A DNA stretch of 64,000 nucleotides from positions 14,955,207 to 15,019,206 of the forward strand of contig CM072152.1 in NCBI GenBank assembly GCA_036850595.1. The letters are read 5' to 3'. The stretch is from Rhyacichthys aspro (Eukaryota; Chordata; Actinopteri; Gobiiformes; Rhyacichthyidae). The notes below the pieces were generated by a model that worked only from the letters and a program-made list of their open reading frames with translations, was not told where the DNA came from and made no database searches. The position numbers and the translations under genes were made by a program. Shown here piece after piece: positions 59,471 to 64,000 of the stretch. The stretch's first letter is position 1; each line of letters starts with the position of its first letter.

Positions 59471-62068
59471 TACATGTTTAGTCTCATTTTAAGTTCTGCT
59501 TTACAGATAGAATAAAACAGTTGTTAATCTGAAGTTGTTTAACCAAATATTCACATTGAAGCTAAATTTAGAAAATTCACTTATGATAGCATGAAATGTA
59601 ACACCTCTGATACTGCTCCTATCTCAGCTGGAGGGCAGACACCAACGCGTTGGTAACTTTAGATTGCTCTTTCAATGACCAAAATGCTTTGTGTTGCCCA
59701 CATTTTTGAGTGTGAGGCAGTACACTGGCCGTCTGCTCGATCCTCAGTCTCCACAGCATTGATGCTACCACTCAAACACCAGCTGGCCCCCTACGACTGC
59801 AAAACTTTCTCATGAATATCTTTTACATGGCAACAATCCCCCTATTGTTGTGCCTATAGATTGGACTCTCCTAGCAACAAACAGAGAAAAATATGCATCA
59901 GCAGATTTTTATAGTAGTCGTACTTTGCTGTGTGTGTCTATTATTTGTGTGTCAGTGTGACAAGAAAGCAGAGCAACTCCTCTGCAACTGTAAGGACACA
60001 AAGGAAGCCATTGAGGGCATCAAAGACGTGATGATTTAGCCACACTGGAATTCAGAGCATTGAACTTTGGAGCTGCCCAGCTCCGAGTCTGTGAGCACTG
60101 TATGCACCAGAGCTCCTGTGTGTATCACTGTGTCAGACCAAAAGCATAGACGTAAATTATCACATTATACATATGTGAGGATGTAGCATTAGAGTTTTGA
60201 GCGTCAGTACCAATAGTAAGTAAACGGTAGTCACCAGAATACATGGAAAGGTGTAAATTGACAGTTGTTACCAGTCTCAAATTGTAAAAGGTAGAGACTT
60301 TGTGCCACCCCAACTTCTAGACAAGCTTATCTTCATTATTTTATCATGGTCATTTGTTACCAAGAGTAGTTCAGAAGTCGTAATGTGGAAAAGCTTAAAG
60401 CTCTTGTGTTTACTTGTTATAACAATATCAGTATTACTATTATATATCTTTATTCAAACCACCTGTGACTTACTATAAAAACAGTGCTTCAGTATATATT
60501 CTATAGTTCCCCTACACTGAGATAATTGAACATACACACTTAATTATCACTGTCTCTTTGCTGTAAAGACTGATACATGGAGTTTGAGTGACTGGCGTCT
60601 GTCCAGCTGCCTGTCTGTGACTCTGTGGACAAGAGGCAGTTTTTATGGCAGTAGCCTGTTCCACACAGAGATAGAGAGAGGGGAGCAATGGGAGATTACA
60701 GAGCTGTGTCTCTCAATCTAGGTCACAGAGCATCAGGGGGCAACAGGCCTGGCTCATTTAGCTCCGAGTCACACTGGGCCAGTGCTGCTGTGGATTGGAG
60801 ACTGCAATTGGCCCTATCTGACACCACTTCCTGTCCCCTCTAGATGTGTTTACCTTTCCTCATCATCAAAAAAATATCCTTAGCTTCACATTTTCTTTTT
60901 GTCCAAAGCCAGTACTATCAGGATCACTACTATATACTTTTTTCTGTAGTTTCACTTGTTAAGAAAAATCATTGGACCCCAGGGCAGTCCCTTTCTTTAA
61001 GTAAAGTAAATCTACAAAGCTGAATCTTAATTTGATCATTTTAGTTTTTCTACTTAACCATTAGTAAACTTAGTAAAGCGTTTTTATTTTTGATTGCTTC
61101 AAATTTTATGATGTTACATCTTAGATTTAACAATTCAAATCGCATTGATCATTGGTGAAAACAAACAGTTTTGATTGTTTTTTAAACCACAGTACCCACA
61201 TTCATCCATTATAATAATAAAAAAAAATATGTCACTGATGGTTGACAAAAATTATTTGGCACAGACATATGCCTGCAGATTTGTTGCAGAGGAGCTGAGC
61301 TCTGATCTGTGGCCATTGCTGCAGGCCACAGTCTTGATCTACAGTAAAAAAACAAAACAGCAGTTTCTTTTTCATGATTGTGAAAATGAGGCGTTAGTAT
61401 TATATAACACTTTATGTAGTTCTTTGCAGCATGCTCACAGACACGGGGCACACACTGAAACACTGGATACAAAAAGACTGAATAATTTAGCAGAGGTTGA
61501 GTGCACACTCACTTCACACTGTCAGCTGCAGAGCTGAAGCATCTCACTTTCAACTTCAGAGTGTACGACAGGTAGATGTCCAGCTCATCTACTTCAATAA
61601 ACCTCTCATAATGACACTTGATTGATTGTTACCTAAAAAAAGCTCTTTGAGAACCTGTAGTGCAGGTGCTGTTGATGCAGGGATAAGTAAATACTGGTCA
61701 CTGCTGCTCCTTGAACAATTAAAATACAGCAAGAGGAGGTGGCTACAGTCATATGCCATACAATTAAAAAAGTTTTACCTTCAGGATACATGTTAGAACA
61801 CTGGCTAATAGTAGCCCAGCACTGCCTCTAATTGTTATTGATTTTTGTGGATGATATTACAATATGAATCTGGAAATCAGACATAGCCAGTTATTGAAGC
61901 AATAATCAGGTAGAGTTACAATTCTTCTTCTTCTGGTGAGTCATAAACTGTAACCAAAAACAAACTGCCTTCCTCTGTATCTTTTCTACTGGTGCATTTC
62001 TTGGTACATTGCATCATCACCACCATCTTTAAATCTCATGGTGCCTCATGCAGCAGCACATAAGCTGC

Positions 62069-62082
62069 GTTGCTATGGATAC
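62069..62082 (+). promoter_or_regulatory. RFX X-box-like motif
   Basis: GTTGCTATGGATAC matches the RFX consensus GTTRCCATGGYAAC (Y allowed in the first half) at about 12 of 14 positions. It lies inside dip2b intron 1. A single motif match is weak evidence. Confidence 0.2.
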
Positions 62083-64000
62083 AGCCCATGTGTAGTCCCC
62101 AGCCTGCCCTGCCCCCAGCCTCACTCTCTCACTCACACTTTTACTGTACATTTTCCGTAAGTCTGGGCTACATGCTGGAGCCACACTGCAGTACAATCAA
62201 ACGCTAAACTCAACTGTTAAAACCATTAGAGAGTAAACACAAGGCCAGCCGTCCGCTCACAGCTTAAGATTGTTGGTGTAAATGTGACAAAAATCAATAA
62301 GTTAGATCATTGTTGAAGCTAAATCCAACTTGAACTTAAATCTAAATTCAATTTGAACTGAATGATTTTTGAGGTTTCACTCAAAACATCATGCACCGTT
62401 TTGAGATGTTCTTGAAAATGTATAGAAAAGTAGGAGTAGGAGAAATGTAAGAATATAAATTGCTCCTGTTAAAATGTACTAAAGTATTTCCTGAATGGAT
62501 GTGCCTGTGTCCATAATTAGTGTAATGTGTCTGTCTGAATACCTCAATACTTTGTATGACATTTTCTCAGACAGACTACAATGTAGACTAATATGATCAG
62601 CACAAGCACACATTGATTCACTTATAAGTTCATAAGTAAATTACTTATTTACATTATTGTGTTAGCGTTGACTATTTTTGTCACAGCTTTGACCAAGTAA
62701 CAAAGTTTGAAAGTGTATAAATGTGAAAGATGGGCTGACATTAAATAAATAGCCAAATCAATTGCTCCTGGGACTACTTTCTTTTCTGTCCCAAAGGTCA
62801 ACGTGAAGCCTAGAGCAAAAAAACAGTCTACACCCAGTTACACTCCTGTGAAATGACATGTCACCATCAGTTTGCCTCTTGAGAATAACGTGAATATTGT
62901 CACATTGTACTGATTGTGATTTTTGGTAACAATAATTGTACAATGAAAAAATGAGATTGCTGTGACCCTACTGAGTTACATTTGAAAGTTTGTAATGCTT
63001 CTGTGTTGGAGTGTGAGTGTAAGGTGTGCCAGACACGCCCTCTTCCTCCTTCGTCGCTGTTTGTCCAGAAAGAAAAGGGAAAGGGGCAGGAGGAGGAGAA
63101 CCGCTGTCTGAGTCAGAGGTTTTTTTGTGTCTGCACCTTCTTTACCTTGCGTCGTTGGGACTCACTGGTTGGCTGTGTGTTTCTGGAAATGAGCGTGGTT
63201 TTGTCACCAGCTCTCAGTGTCAAGTCTAACAAATATGTGGAGTGAAATATGATTCAGTCCATTACCTGAGAGCGCCACACCCAGTGCCCCATTGCACAGA
63301 GAGAGTCTATTGAGACATGTATGCTGTTGGAGTTAGGGTGGTGTTCCCTTCTAAAAATGACTTGCGTGCTGCAGCCTCACCTCAAGTACTATAAGACATT
63401 TAGACGTCTGTTATGTTATGTCTTTACCTTGAGAAAGATGAGCCCATCAGCACCAGGCCCTTTGCACAGCCTATTATAAGACTAGAAATATTGAATTTTG
63501 AAACTATGAAACTCTGTAGAAACATAAAACTACTTTTTACAACTGTACACTACAAAAAAATGTAAACTTGATGGAAGAGAGCGGTATCTATTTGTATCAA
63601 CATACACTGATTTTTCTACTTAATCTTTATTCACTTACATTTAAACTCATCACATGATTGCACTTTACCTGGTATCTTTAGTAAAAAAGGGCTGAGTCAC
63701 CTTTTTTAAAACTTTGCTGAGCGTTTGAGCAGCACTAACAATGTAAATGTCAGTCAGATGTTCCCCTGCGTGTTGACACAGTCTGGTATCGACCTGGTCT
63801 CAACTGTTGGCGTGTGTTTTGTCAGTTGCAGCGCAAAGGCATGTGTCAACAGGCACCTACATGTCACGCCAGATGTAAAGCTGTAAATATTACCCGCGGT
63901 TAGTTAAAAGGATTTGTTTCTTATCACGTTATTCTGAACAACTGATGCAATCTCAATGTACCGAAATACAGTATTCAGAATGACCCAATCCAGTATTGAA

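Larger units (their letters stand above)
57957..64000 (+). other. dip2b: dip2b intron 1 (to window edge)
   Basis: No exon is supported. An open frame of 120 codons at 61175-61537 has no recognisable motif and no flanking splice signals. Simple repeats occur at 59288-59326, a degenerate minisatellite at 59349-59470, and an RFX X-box-like motif at 62069-62082. The rest is ordinary AT-rich intronic DNA. Confidence 0.6.

Noticed and set aside
61175..61537. 120-codon open frame on the plus strand in dip2b intron 1
   Set aside because: No recognisable motif, AT-rich composition, no promoter or splice context, and the opposite strand is equally open; looks like chance.
1..64000. CRISPR arrays, operons, phage or plasmid modules
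   Set aside because: All genes are intron-rich vertebrate genes; no regular spaced repeats or bacterial gene organisation are present.
1..64000. tRNA, rRNA and spliceosomal RNA genes
   Set aside because: I saw no GGTTCRANTCC-type T-loop with matching acceptor arms and no recognisable U-snRNA or 5S sequence; a covariance-model scan would be needed to exclude them fully.

Overview
This is vertebrate nuclear DNA, almost certainly from a teleost fish. All confident genes are multi-exon, with GT-AG introns that are mostly short (80-500 bp). The DNA is AT-rich and dotted with microsatellites and decayed transposon fragments. The encoded proteins are orthologues of genes on human 12q13. There is no prokaryotic, plasmid, phage or CRISPR content.

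Layout from left to right. (1) 1-8.3 kb: the 5' part of a minus-strand C1q-like gene (c1ql4 type). One coding exon is at 6163-6705, a GC-rich promoter and 5' exon lie near 7.8-8.3 kb, and the last coding exon lies off the left edge. (2) 8.3-25.9 kb: a gene-poor stretch with a hAT-like MITE, simple repeats, AT-rich blocks that resemble conserved non-coding elements, and one weak candidate for an unannotated spliced transcript (11.07-13.03 kb). (3) 26.0-57.5 kb: five plus-strand genes packed head to tail. They are pfkm (777 aa, 22 coding exons), espl1/separase (2178 aa, 31 coding exons), pfdn5 (155 aa, 6 exons), larp4 (722 aa, 15 exons) and atf7 (484 aa, 11 coding exons). I joined each from its splice sites, and every join sums to a whole number of codons. 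(4) 57.87 kb to the right edge: the first coding exon of dip2b and the start of a first intron longer than 6 kb.

The genes share no pathway. They cover glycolysis, sister-chromatid separation, cytosolic chaperoning, poly(A)-mRNA stabilisation, stress-responsive transcription and a neuronal DIP2 protein. They sit together because of ancestral linkage. The compact block looks like housekeeping and cell-cycle genes with short promoters, while c1ql4 and dip2b have neural roles and large non-coding flanks.

I found no clearly new biological system. The observations most worth checking are: a long ATG-less reading frame that splices in frame into c1ql4; a possible small spliced ORF at 11.2-13.0 kb; a perfect 19-bp hairpin in pfkm intron 1; CTCF-like motifs flanking the block; a CCAAT plus CHR promoter and two autocleavage-type sites in espl1; and a C-terminus of pfkm that lacks the mammalian PKA serine.
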